Positions 26,012 through 33,604 of a DNA stretch of 64,000 nt are shown here, in pieces. A model generated the notes under the pieces. The model ran no database searches and was not told the origin of the DNA. It saw only the letters and a list, made by a program, of their open reading frames with translations. Every line of letters begins with the position of its first letter. The first letter of the stretch is position 1. Made by a program: the position numbers and the translations under genes. The stretch is from Achromobacter sp. MYb9 (lineage in GTDB: Bacteria; Pseudomonadota; Gammaproteobacteria; Burkholderiales; Burkholderiaceae_B): assembly GCF_002975275.1 (NCBI RefSeq), contig NZ_PCOQ01000021.1:1-64000 (forward strand), written 5' to 3'.

Positions 26012-26824
26012 TCAGCGCGCGGCAGCCGGCAGGCGCGCGATGCGCACGCCGTTTTCGCTCAACCAGTCGCCCAGCTTGGGGCAGGCCAGCACATCGAATT
26101 CGGCGCGGCGCTGGCGCGACATGGGGCTGCCATCCCGGCAATCCATCGCGGGATGGCACATCAGCAAATCGCCGTCATGCGCATTGAACAGCCAGTTCTG
26201 CAACAAGTCCGCATAGCGGCGCTTGCCGCCGTCGAAGCCATATACGCCCAGCAGCCGGCGATTGGTACGCAAGCCGTCCTGCCGGGCCCGACGGGCCAGC
26301 GCCGCCGCGCCCAAGGCGCCGATGATCCGCGCCTTGATCGATTCCTTGAGCGGAATGCCGCATAGCGCGCCGGGCGCCGTCTGCCGCAGCCAGGGCTGCC
26401 TATCGCCGTAGCGGCGCTTCAGTTGCGATAGCACCTGGTCGCGAATGCCGGGCAGCTGATGCACGTGCTGATGGCCATCCACATAGTCGGGCGCGCGTCC
26501 CAACGCGGCTTCGAACGCGTCGAATTGGCGGTTCAGGCACGCGTCGATCCATGCGCGGTCCAGCCGGCCGGCATACGCGCGCAGGATCAGCCTGCTCAAG
26601 GAGGGCATGGGCTCGGCATCGTCCAGCGATTCCGAGAAATTCACATGCAGGCCGATATCGACGTCATGCGCCGACAGGCGGGCTGCATTGCGGGCAAACG
26701 TGGGCCCCTGCGACAGACAACTGACCGCACTGATGCGGCCCATGCCCGCCAACGCGATCATGCCTTCATCGATGTCGGTATTCATGCCAAAATCGTCACC
26801 GCAGACGACGATTCGTTTGCTCAT
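26012..26824 (-). CDS. ChbG/HpnK family (YdjC-like) deacetylase
   Basis: A 270-residue carbohydrate deacetylase family member. Metal-site motifs are CGDDFGMN at the N-terminus (Asp-Asp), DIGLHVNFSE and DGHQHVHQLP (His cluster). ATG 26824 has GAGGTG upstream. A long in-frame N-terminal extension overlaps the divergent GtrA gene and is not real. Next to a GtrA flippase and a GT2 transferase it most likely removes an N-acetyl group from a lipid-linked sugar. Confidence 0.88.
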   Translation of the reverse strand: MSKRIVVCGDDFGMNTDIDEGMIALAGMGRISAVSCLSQGPTFARNAARLSAHDVDIGLHVNFSESLDDAEPMPSLSRLILRAYAGRLDRAWIDACLNRQFDAFEAALGRAPDYVDGHQHVHQLPGIRDQVLSQLKRRYGDRQPWLRQTAPGALCGIPLKESIKARIIGALGAAALARRARQDGLRTNRRLLGVYGFDGGKRRYADLLQNWLFNAHDGDLLMCHPAMDCRDGSPMSRQRRAEFDVLACPKLGDWLSENGVRIARLPAAAR

Positions 26825-26860
26825 TGCATCACCTCGAATTTCCATTTCACCACGGCTTCC

Positions 26861-27256
26861 ATGCGCGCCTTGCTTCAGCAGATCAGCCTTTTCGTCGTCG
26901 TCGGCTGCGCTGCCGCTGCCACGCACTGGGCCATTGCCGTCGGCTGCGTCGAAGTCTTCCACTTGCCACCATTGGCCGCCAACCTGGTGGGCTGGCTGGT
27001 CGCCTTCGTGGTTTCGTTCTCGGGACACTACCGACTTACCTTCCGACATACCCGCACATCCTGGACCGTAGCAGCCCGTCGTTTCTTCTTGATTTCAGCC
27101 ATCGGTTTCGTCATCAACGAATCGGCCTATGCCTTGCTGCTGCACACCACGGCCATTCCCTATGACGTGCTGCTGGCGCTGATCCTGGTGGGATTGGCGT
27201 TCGCCACGTTCGCCGCTAGCCGGCTCTGGGCATTCCGCCACAAACCCGCCGCCTGA
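26861..27256 (+). CDS. GtrA-family membrane protein (putative undecaprenyl-sugar flippase)
   Basis: A 131-residue protein with four hydrophobic segments, starting at ATG 26861. GtrA marks include FVVVGCAAAATHWAIAVG, NLVGWLVAFVVSFSGHYRLTF and a C-terminal SRLWAFRH. The family is thought to flip undecaprenyl-phosphate sugars made by GtrB-type enzymes. It is divergent from the deacetylase and convergent with the GT2 gene. An upstream in-frame extension overlaps the deacetylase and is discounted. Confidence 0.88.
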   Translation: MRALLQQISLFVVVGCAAAATHWAIAVGCVEVFHLPPLAANLVGWLVAFVVSFSGHYRLTFRHTRTSWTVAARRFFLISAIGFVINESAYALLLHTTAIPYDVLLALILVGLAFATFAASRLWAFRHKPAA

Positions 27257-27325
27257 AGGCGTGGCGCGCCGCGCACCGCCACGGCGCCGCGTGCGATCCG
27301 CTGGGCAGCCTGTACCGGGCGAGGC

Positions 27326-27361
27326 CTGCGTAGAGTTCTGCGTAGAGGCCTGCGTAGAGGT
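27326..27361. repeat. Three tandem 12-bp repeats between gtrA and the GT2 gene
   Basis: CTGCGTAGAG occurs at 27326, 27338 and 27350, an exact 12-bp period with two variable bases per unit. It lies in the 128-bp spacer where two genes converge. No hairpin with a T-run is obvious around it. The function is unknown; copy number may vary between strains. Confidence 0.75.
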
Positions 27362-27384
27362 CCTTCACCGGCCATCGGCCATGC

Positions 27385-28443
27385 TCAACCCGTGCCCGTG
27401 GCCTTGTCCGCGCGCGAGGCCACGCCCTGGCGCCGGCGCACGACGTATAGCGGCCGGCCCTTCACCTCGTCGAAGATGCGGGCGACGTATTCGCCCACCA
27501 CGCCCAGGGAAATCAGGTTGACGCCGGCAAAGAACAGTACGGCGGTGACGATCGTGGTCCAGCCAGACACCGGGTTGCCCGACAGCAGGTATTCGCCGAC
27601 GAGGTACGCGGCATACGACATCCCCAGCATGGCGAAGACGACACCGACCAGGCTGACCAGTCGCAAGGGCCAGGTGGTGAACGCGGTCAGGCCATCCAGC
27701 GCCAGGCGGAACAGGCGCATGCCGCTGAACCGGCTATCGCCATGCAGGCGTTCGTCGGGGGTATACGGCAGCGCTTCGCCCTTGAAACCGACCCAGGCAT
27801 ACAAGCCCTTCATGAAGCGCGTGCGTTCGGGCAAGGCGATCAGCGCGTCGACCACGCCGCGGTCCATCAAGCGGAAATCGCCCGCGTGCGCCGGCACGTC
27901 CACGCCGCGCGCGCTGCTCAGCAGTTTGTAGAACCAGCGTGCGCCAGAGCGCTTCACCCAGGATTCATCGGCGCGGGTTTCGCGCACCGCATAGACCATT
28001 TCGGCGCCGGCGGCCCAGCGCGCCAGCATCTGCTCGATCAACGCGGGCGGATGCTGAAGGTCCGCATCCAGGCAGATCACGGCATTGCCCGTGGCGGCTT
28101 CCAGGCCCGCGCTCAGCGCAGCTTCCTTGCCGAAATTGCGCGACAGCTGCACGTAGCGAAAGCCGCGATGCTGCGTCCATTCAGCCATCAGCGCTTCGGT
28201 GCCATCCGTGCTGCCGTCATCGGCCACGATGATTTCCCAGCTGGTGCACAAGGCCGACAGGCGGCTGCGCAACAGCGGCAACAGGATGCGCAGGTTCTCG
28301 GCCTCGTTCAGGCACGGGATGACGCAGGTTACGCAAGTGTCATAGGGCACGGCCGCCGCCTTGGAAGACCAGAGCGAATCCAAGGGATACGTTTTGGCCA
28401 ACACTTGCTGCGGGATCGGATCGGACCGGAATTGGATGTGCAT
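27385..28443 (-). CDS. GT2 glycosyltransferase, GtrB/ArnC/DPM1-like
   Basis: A 352-residue family-2 glycosyltransferase with VIPCLNEAENL, DDGSTDGT and DADLQHPP (metal-binding DxD) in the catalytic domain, then two C-terminal hydrophobic segments (LVSLVGVVFAMLGMSYAAYLV and a GVNLISLGVVGEYVARIF block). It is expected to load a sugar onto undecaprenyl phosphate on the cytoplasmic face. ATG 28443 (MHIQFRS) is preferred over the in-frame extension to 28563, which reads through the promoter area. Confidence 0.92.
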   Translation of the reverse strand: MHIQFRSDPIPQQVLAKTYPLDSLWSSKAAAVPYDTCVTCVIPCLNEAENLRILLPLLRSRLSALCTSWEIIVADDGSTDGTEALMAEWTQHRGFRYVQLSRNFGKEAALSAGLEAATGNAVICLDADLQHPPALIEQMLARWAAGAEMVYAVRETRADESWVKRSGARWFYKLLSSARGVDVPAHAGDFRLMDRGVVDALIALPERTRFMKGLYAWVGFKGEALPYTPDERLHGDSRFSGMRLFRLALDGLTAFTTWPLRLVSLVGVVFAMLGMSYAAYLVGEYLLSGNPVSGWTTIVTAVLFFAGVNLISLGVVGEYVARIFDEVKGRPLYVVRRRQGVASRADKATGTG

Positions 28444-28693
28444 AAGACGCTTGACTCGGAATACAGGACGATATGGCGAGCAGTATGCGTAGGGCGTCGT
28501 CGAATTTTCATGAAATGCGGCACAACCGCCGCTTGCTGGAACTTGAGCGAATTCTAGGGACACGCACCGCGAAAACTATGAAGTCGCGTGCAAGCCTCGT
28601 TAACCTATGTCCCTGATTTGTGAAACCTCGTAAAGCAGCACCCAACCGGACGCCGGTAAAATGCGCCGGCTTTTCTTGTTTTCACAGGTTGTC

Positions 28694-29221
28694 ATGCAAT
28701 ACCGAGTCCGCCCTATGCTGGCCAGCGACGTGGACGGCATTCTGGATGCCCAGACCCTGGCCTACCCCGGCTTTCTGCTTGAAAGCGCGGAGTTCTTCCT
28801 CAATCGCCTGACGCTTGCGCCCGCCTATTGCTGGGTGGCGCGCGCAGCCGCCGACGACTCCCTGCTGGGTTACCTGGTTTCGTACCCCTGGGATGACGGC
28901 CTGCCTCCCGCGCTGGACGTGGCGTTGGCTGCGCTGCCGCCGCAGGCCGACCACTGGTTCCTGCATGACTGCGCCGTGGTGCCGTCCGCGCAAGGGCTGC
29001 GCGTGGGCCAGACGCTGCTTCGGACCGCTGCCAGCCAGGCCATGGAAAGCGGCATGCGCCGCGCCAGCCTCGTGTCGCTGGAGTCTGCCGTGGGCTATTG
29101 GCGGCGTCACGGCTATCAGGCGGTGTACGGCGAAGGCCGCTCGCTGCCCGCCGGACTGGCGGACAAGCTGGCCGGATACGGTCCGCAAGCCAGTTACATG
29201 TCGCGCGTGTTTCCGCTTTAG
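28694..29221 (+). CDS. GNAT-family N-acetyltransferase
   Basis: A 175-residue acetyl-CoA-dependent acyltransferase. The acetyl-CoA loop region is VVPSAQGLRVGQTLLRTA (R/Q-x-x-G-x-G/A type), and ESAVGYWRRHGYQ is the usual C-terminal strand-turn. ATG 28694 (MQYRVRP) gives the typical N-terminus; an ATG 33 bp upstream is less likely. Substrate unknown. It stands alone. Confidence 0.85.
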   Translation: MQYRVRPMLASDVDGILDAQTLAYPGFLLESAEFFLNRLTLAPAYCWVARAAADDSLLGYLVSYPWDDGLPPALDVALAALPPQADHWFLHDCAVVPSAQGLRVGQTLLRTAASQAMESGMRRASLVSLESAVGYWRRHGYQAVYGEGRSLPAGLADKLAGYGPQASYMSRVFPL

Positions 29222-29383
29222 GCGGCGCTTGCACCCGGCCTCCTGACGGGGCCACGCGCGTTGCCGCGCCCATATACATCGCTGCGATCACGGCCGTAAT
29301 ATAGGGCCACAGTCTGAACGATGTGGCGGCAACGGTTCCCCCCTGCTTTGCATTGCTGCGCCCGTCGGGGCGCGAAGGCCCAT

Positions 29384-30592
29384 ATGATTTCGCTTTCGCC
29401 CGTTCAATCCCTGCTTGCATGCTGCCTGGTGCTGGTCATCGGCCGGGTGCTGACCTCGCGCATCGGCATCCTGTCGCGCTACAGCATCCCCGATCCGATC
29501 GTGGGCGGCCTGCTGTTCGCCGTGCTGGCCTACTTGCTGTCGACATGGGGCGGCGTGTCGATTTCGATGGAAACCAGCATCAAGCCCACCTTGCTGCTGC
29601 TGTTCTTCGGCTGCATCGGGCTGACCGCGAACCTGAAGCTGCTGGCCAAGGGCGGCCCGCGGTTGATCGCCTTCCTGCTGGCGCTGATTCCCTTCCTGGT
29701 CCTGCAGAACGCCGTGGGCCTGGGCATGGCCTGGCTGCTGGACATGCATCCGCTGATGGGTCTGCTGGGCGGCACCATCACCCTGGTGGGCGGCCACGGC
29801 ACCGGCGCGGCCTATGCCACGCGCTTTGCCGACTTCAACAACATCCAGGACGTCATGGCGCTGGCGATGACCTCGGCCACGCTGGGCCTGGTGCTGGGCG
29901 GCGTGGTGGGTGGCCCGGTGGCGGAATGGATCATGCGGCGGCACAAGCTGGCCGGCAGCCTGGACCACCCGGCGCAGACCGGGCATGCCGCGCCGGATCT
30001 GGCCGAAGAGGCCGCCCCCGCCACGGCTGGCTCGTTCATCGTGTCGCTGACCGCCGCCTTCGTGTGCCTGGTCGTCGGCGGCTACCTTGCGATGCTGGTG
30101 GAAGGCGCACCGGTCAGCCTGCCCAACTTCCTGTGGTGCCTGGCAACCGGCGTGCTGATCCGCAACGTCGGCGTGCGCGTGGGCCTGAAGCTGGACGACC
30201 GCGCCACCGAAATCATCGGCACGATCTCGCTGTCGCTATTCCTGGGCATGACCATGATGACGCTGGACCTGTCCAGCGTGGCGCGATTGGCGGGCCCGCT
30301 GGCCCTGATGCTGATCGTGCAGACGCTGTTCTGCGCGTTGTATGCCACCTGGGTGGTGTTCCGGATGCTCAAGAGCGATTACGAAGCCGCCATCATGTCG
30401 GCCGCTTTCTGCGGATTCGGGCTGGGCGCCACGGCCACCGCCATCGCCAACATGCAGGCCCTGACGCGCCGCCACGGGCCCGCGCCGGAAGCCTTCATCG
30501 TGGTGCCGGTGACGGGCGCGTTCCTGGTCGACATCCTGAACGTGATCGTGCTGACGTCCTTGATTTCGCTGCCGTTCGTCGGAGGGATGTAA
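29384..30592 (+). CDS. gltS: GltS sodium/glutamate symporter
   Basis: A 402-residue inner-membrane symporter of the ESS family. The two inverted halves carry the re-entrant loop motifs GGTITLVGGHGTGAA (about residues 126-140) and AAFCGFGLGATATAIANM near residue 345. It takes up glutamate with sodium. ATG 29384 has GAAGG upstream. Only 2 bp separate its stop from the start of a TAXI-family binding lipoprotein, so the two are likely expressed together. Confidence 0.93.
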   Translation: MISLSPVQSLLACCLVLVIGRVLTSRIGILSRYSIPDPIVGGLLFAVLAYLLSTWGGVSISMETSIKPTLLLLFFGCIGLTANLKLLAKGGPRLIAFLLALIPFLVLQNAVGLGMAWLLDMHPLMGLLGGTITLVGGHGTGAAYATRFADFNNIQDVMALAMTSATLGLVLGGVVGGPVAEWIMRRHKLAGSLDHPAQTGHAAPDLAEEAAPATAGSFIVSLTAAFVCLVVGGYLAMLVEGAPVSLPNFLWCLATGVLIRNVGVRVGLKLDDRATEIIGTISLSLFLGMTMMTLDLSSVARLAGPLALMLIVQTLFCALYATWVVFRMLKSDYEAAIMSAAFCGFGLGATATAIANMQALTRRHGPAPEAFIVVPVTGAFLVDILNVIVLTSLISLPFVGGM

Positions 30593-30594
30593 GC

Positions 30595-32103
30595 ATGAAC
30601 CTGTCCATCCTAAAGCGTATTGCCCTGATCGGGCTGTGCCTGGTCCTGGCGGCCTGCGGCCGCGCGCCCGATACCGACGCCCTGCGCGCCGACGTCGAAC
30701 GCGGCCTGAACGCCACTTATGGTCAAGGCGTGTTCCGCATCGCCGAACTCACGCGCATGGGATCGGCCGCGGACAGCAACGCGCCCCCCGGCGAAACCCG
30801 CCGCGTGGTCTATTACGACGTCGAACTGGATTTGGGCCGCGACATCGCGCTAGGCGCCTGGGACCAGCCGGGCGCGGCGTCGCTGGTGACACTGCTGGGC
30901 GCGGGCCCGCGCAGCATCAGCGGCGTGAAGTCGGGCGGCAACCAGACGGGCGACCGCATCGTCGCCCACGCCAGCGCCATCTATCGTCAGGAAGGCGACG
31001 CCTGGAAACTCGTTACGCCGGCGGGTTTCAAAGCCGCCGAAGCGCCATCGCTGGATACGGGCGCCCCGCCTCCCGTCACGCAGCAGCTGCTGGACACGCT
31101 GGATCAGATCACCCACTCCGTCGCCTACAGCGCGTCCAGCACGGCGCAGCATGTCGTGCAGCAGGAGTTGGAGCGCTCGGTGTCCCGCATCAACGGCCGG
31201 CTGGCGCGAATGCAGCGGGGCTACCCGCTGGCTGGCGGCCCCGACCGCGGCGAGTACGTGGCCTTTGCCCGTGCGCTGGCCGCCGTGGGGCGCGCCCGGC
31301 AGATCCGCGTGACGCCGCTGATCACCGGTGGCGGCGCCGAGAACATCGCACTGCTGCGCAACGGCGACGCCGTCGTCGGCCTGGCGCAAGCCGACACCGC
31401 CCGCCTGGCCTATGAGGGCCGCGGCCCCTTTGCGGCGCAAGGCCCCTTCGTGGGGCTGCGTGCGCTGGGCAGCCTGTATCCCGAACTGGTCCACATCGTG
31501 GTCCGCGACGACCCGGCGCTACGCGGGGTGCGCGACCTGAAGGGCAAGACGATCGCGTTGGGGCCTGAAGGCTCCGCGGTGCGCGCCACGCTGGAGGCCG
31601 TGCTGGCAGCCCATGGCTTGCAGGCCGGCCGCGACTACAAGGTGGCGGACACGCCCTTTGCCGCGTCGCTGCCCGCCCTGAACGCGGGCACGGTGGATGC
31701 CGCCGCGCAGGTGATCGGCGTGCCCGCCACACCGCTGCGCGATGCCCTCACCCAGGCCCAACTGAAGCTGCTGCCGCTGGACCCGGCCGCCATCAAGACG
31801 CTGGCGGCCCCGGAGAGCGGGTTGATACCGCTGGAAATCGCGGCGGGCACCTACCCCAACCAGTCGGCGCCGATCCCGACAATCGGTACGGCCGCCCTGC
31901 TGCTCACCACCGCCGACCTGACCCGCGACGAAGCGCTGGTAGTCGTGCGCGCCGTCTACCAGACGGGCCAGGACCTGCTGGCCGCGGGCTCGCCCCAGGG
32001 CGCGCAGGTATCGGTGGCCAATGCCCGGCGCGGCCTGACCGTGCCGCTGCACGACGGCGCCGAAGAAGGATTGGCGCTGCTGGAGCACGCCAAACCGCGT
32101 TGA
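30595..32103 (+). CDS. TAXI-family substrate-binding lipoprotein with N-terminal extension
   Basis: A 502-residue protein with a lipoprotein signal (lipobox LAAC, Cys21), a region of about 185 residues unlike the binding domain, then a TAXI domain from about residue 208 (GPDRGEYVAFARALA, TGGGAENIALLRNGDAVVGLAQAD, LYPELVHIVV, DLKGKTIALGPEGSAVR). TAXI proteins normally deliver substrate to fused TRAP DctQM membrane subunits, but none is present. Here the gene follows gltS by 2 bp. The start ATG 30595 has GGAGGGA upstream. It is inferred to capture glutamate or a relative for GltS. Confidence 0.87.
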   Translation: MNLSILKRIALIGLCLVLAACGRAPDTDALRADVERGLNATYGQGVFRIAELTRMGSAADSNAPPGETRRVVYYDVELDLGRDIALGAWDQPGAASLVTLLGAGPRSISGVKSGGNQTGDRIVAHASAIYRQEGDAWKLVTPAGFKAAEAPSLDTGAPPPVTQQLLDTLDQITHSVAYSASSTAQHVVQQELERSVSRINGRLARMQRGYPLAGGPDRGEYVAFARALAAVGRARQIRVTPLITGGGAENIALLRNGDAVVGLAQADTARLAYEGRGPFAAQGPFVGLRALGSLYPELVHIVVRDDPALRGVRDLKGKTIALGPEGSAVRATLEAVLAAHGLQAGRDYKVADTPFAASLPALNAGTVDAAAQVIGVPATPLRDALTQAQLKLLPLDPAAIKTLAAPESGLIPLEIAAGTYPNQSAPIPTIGTAALLLTTADLTRDEALVVVRAVYQTGQDLLAAGSPQGAQVSVANARRGLTVPLHDGAEEGLALLEHAKPR

Positions 32104-32145
32104 CGCCGGTTGCGCTTATGATTGCGCTCCTAATCAGGAATTTCC

Positions 32146-32412
32146 ATGAATAAATTCGATCTTCAAAAGAACCAGGCCCTGAAGTTGGCCGGCCAACTCA
32201 AGCAGTCCGCCACCCCCGACCGCTTCGGCGTGGCCTCGCAGGCGCCCGACCGCCGCGAACAGCGCAAGCTGGATCAGGCCGCCGGCCTGGTGCCGTTTCC
32301 GCTGAAGCTGTCGCAAGCGCACGCCGACAAGCTGCGTGCCCTGGCGGCCGAACGCGGCGTGTCCACCAACGACATCGTGGCCGACGTGCTGCAGAAAGCA
32401 CTGGGCGAATAA
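32146..32412 (+). CDS. Small hypothetical protein, 88 residues
   Basis: No family recognised. A Lys/Gln-rich N-terminal helix is followed by a C-terminal segment (PFPLKLSQAHADKLRALAAERGVSTNDIVADVLQKALGE) that looks like a short ribbon-helix-helix or Arc-like fold, so a DNA-binding or antitoxin-type role is possible but unproven. AGGAA lies upstream of the ATG. It is followed 6 bp later by a YaiI/DUF188 gene and they probably form a pair. Confidence 0.75.
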   Translation: MNKFDLQKNQALKLAGQLKQSATPDRFGVASQAPDRREQRKLDQAAGLVPFPLKLSQAHADKLRALAAERGVSTNDIVADVLQKALGE

Positions 32413-32418
32413 GCGCTC

Positions 32419-32886
32419 ATGCATATCTGGGTCGATGCGGACGCGTGTCCCGTGGTCATCAAAGACATTCTGTTCCGCGCCGCGCAGCGTTGGCAGGTGC
32501 CGCTGACCCTGGTGGCCAACCAGCCCCTTGCCACCCCGCCCTCGCCGCTGATCCGAGCCGTGCAGGTACCCCGCGGCTTCGACGTGGCGGATGCGCATAT
32601 CGTCGAACGCGCGGAACCGGGCGATCTCGTCATCACCGCGGATATCCCGCTGGCCGCCGAAGTCCTGGAAAAAGGCGCCATGGCGCTGAACCCGCGCGGC
32701 GAACGCTATTCGCCGGAGACCATCCGGGAACGGCTGACGGTGCGGGACATGATGGAAGAATTGCGCGCAAGCGGCGTGGACACGGGCGGCCCGCCTTCGT
32801 TCAGCCAGGCCGACCGCAAAGCCTTCGCGAACCAGCTGGACACCCTGCTGGCCCGCATCGCCCGCCAGCAGGCGCCGAAAAGCTAA
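32419..32886 (+). CDS. YaiI/YqxD family protein (DUF188)
   Basis: A 155-residue DUF188 protein, predicted to have a PIN-like nuclease fold. Conserved blocks are [15 protein letters not shown] at the N-terminus, [24 protein letters not shown] and [13 protein letters not shown]. The acidic residues in DADACP and TADIPL suggest metal binding. No function is established. It is separated by 6 bp from the small upstream gene. Confidence 0.9.
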   Translation: MHIWVDADACPVVIKDILFRAAQRWQVPLTLVANQPLATPPSPLIRAVQVPRGFDVADAHIVERAEPGDLVITADIPLAAEVLEKGAMALNPRGERYSPETIRERLTVRDMMEELRASGVDTGGPPSFSQADRKAFANQLDTLLARIARQQAPKS

Positions 32887-32916
32887 GGCCGCCTTGCCGG
32901 GCGGATCACGGCCACG

Positions 32917-33084
32917 TCAATAGAACGTGATGTAGGCCTTGTACAGGATCGAGCCAATCGCCGTGATCAGGCCCAGGCCCATCAACCCCATCCCGACGTT
33001 GCGGTCGCGCAGCCCGAAACCGACCAGCATCAACGCCACGCCCGTGACGATGATAATCAACATGGTATTTGTGCTGGCATGCAT
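32917..33084 (-). CDS. Small two-helix membrane protein, 55 residues
   Basis: Starting at ATG 33084 (MHASTNTM), with AGGAGA upstream, the protein has two hydrophobic segments (TMLIIIVTGVALMLVGFGL and VGMGLMGLGLITAIGSILY) joined by RDRNV. The frame stays open upstream to 33483 through repeats and the tRNA region, but that part is not coding. No family recognised with confidence. It is convergent with the DUF188 gene. Confidence 0.75.
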   Translation of the reverse strand: MHASTNTMLIIIVTGVALMLVGFGLRDRNVGMGLMGLGLITAIGSILYKAYITFY

Positions 33085-33230
33085 GGACGTCTCCTGTTCG
33101 CGTAGGCGAGCCCCGAGATTTCCTCTTGGCGTTCGCCGCTCAACAATCATAGACATGCAAAGACCCGACGGGACGCAAGCGCCAAAGGCACAATTGCGTT
33201 TGATCAAGCACCCGATCAATAGCGTAGTGC

Positions 33231-33288
33231 GTTTCCCGCCCCAGAAGTTTCCCGCCCCGAAGTTTCCTGCCCAGAAGTTTCCTGCCGC
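33231..33288. repeat. 15-bp tandem repeat, about 3.9 copies
   Basis: The unit GAAGTTTCC(C/T)GCCC(C/A) occurs at 33244, 33259 and 33274, with a truncated copy from 33231. It lies in the non-coding spacer between a small membrane protein gene and the tRNA-Val terminator. It would be translatable in several frames, but there is no sign that it is. Confidence 0.85.
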
Positions 33289-33290
33289 GG

Positions 33291-33323
33291 AAAACAAAAA
33301 AGCCAACCGGTAAAGGTTGGCTT
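33291..33323 (-). terminator. Rho-independent terminator of the tRNA-Val transcript
   Basis: On the minus strand, AAGCCAACC pairs with GGTTGGCTT (6-nt loop) and is followed by TTTTTTGTTTT. It lies about 145 nt past the tRNA 3' end, with no gene between. Confidence 0.85.
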
Positions 33324-33363
33324 GTTTGCTTTGCACCTGGCATCGCATCTTGCGATACGGTGT

Positions 33364-33414
33364 GCTGTGCGACTTGCTGTACAGCTTGCTGCTGTACCAC
33401 TTGCTGTACCGCTT
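33364..33414 (-). repeat. Four 12-nt repeats in the tRNA-Val 3' trailer
   Basis: Reading on the minus strand, the units are AAGCGGTACAGC, AAGTGGTACAGC (followed by an extra AGC), AAGCTGTACAGC and AAGTCGCACAGC. They lie between the tRNA CCA end and its terminator and so are expected in the primary transcript. The role is unknown. Confidence 0.8.
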
Positions 33415-33468
33415 GTAGACAGTTCCGGCTTGTTGGATATTGGGCCTGCGCTGCCTTTCAAGGGTCTT

Positions 33469-33543
33469 TGGTGGGTGGTACAAGTTTCGAACTTGTGACC
33501 CCTGCCGTGTGAAGGCAGTGCTCTACCACTGAGCTAACCACCC
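33469..33543 (-). tRNA. tRNA-Val (anticodon CAC)
   Basis: Complete cloverleaf on the minus strand: acceptor GGGTGGT with ACCACCC, D-arm GCTC/GAGC, anticodon arm CTGCC-TTCACAC-GGCAG (anticodon CAC, reads GUG), T-arm ACAAG-TTCGAAA-CTTGT, discriminator A and an encoded CCA (33469-33471). It is followed by a long trailer and a terminator, and lies downstream of dnaQ on the same strand. Confidence 0.95.
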
Positions 33544-33604
33544 TGAAAGAGGCGAAATAATAGCATGTTTTTTAAAACGTGCGCAAGTCGCCTTGGGAAA
33601 TTAA

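Noticed and set aside
29323-32103. A 926-codon open frame that overlaps gltS out of frame
   Set aside because: Its first half is an out-of-frame reading of gltS with Arg/Gly/His composition. Only the part from 30595 is the real lipoprotein gene.
33231-33414. A CRISPR array
   Set aside because: The repeats are short (12-15 bp), tandem without spacers and not accompanied by cas genes.
32917-33483. A long version (188 codons) of the small membrane protein
   Set aside because: The upstream part reads through the tRNA-Val trailer repeats and 15-bp repeats. The strong ribosome binding site is at the 55-residue start.
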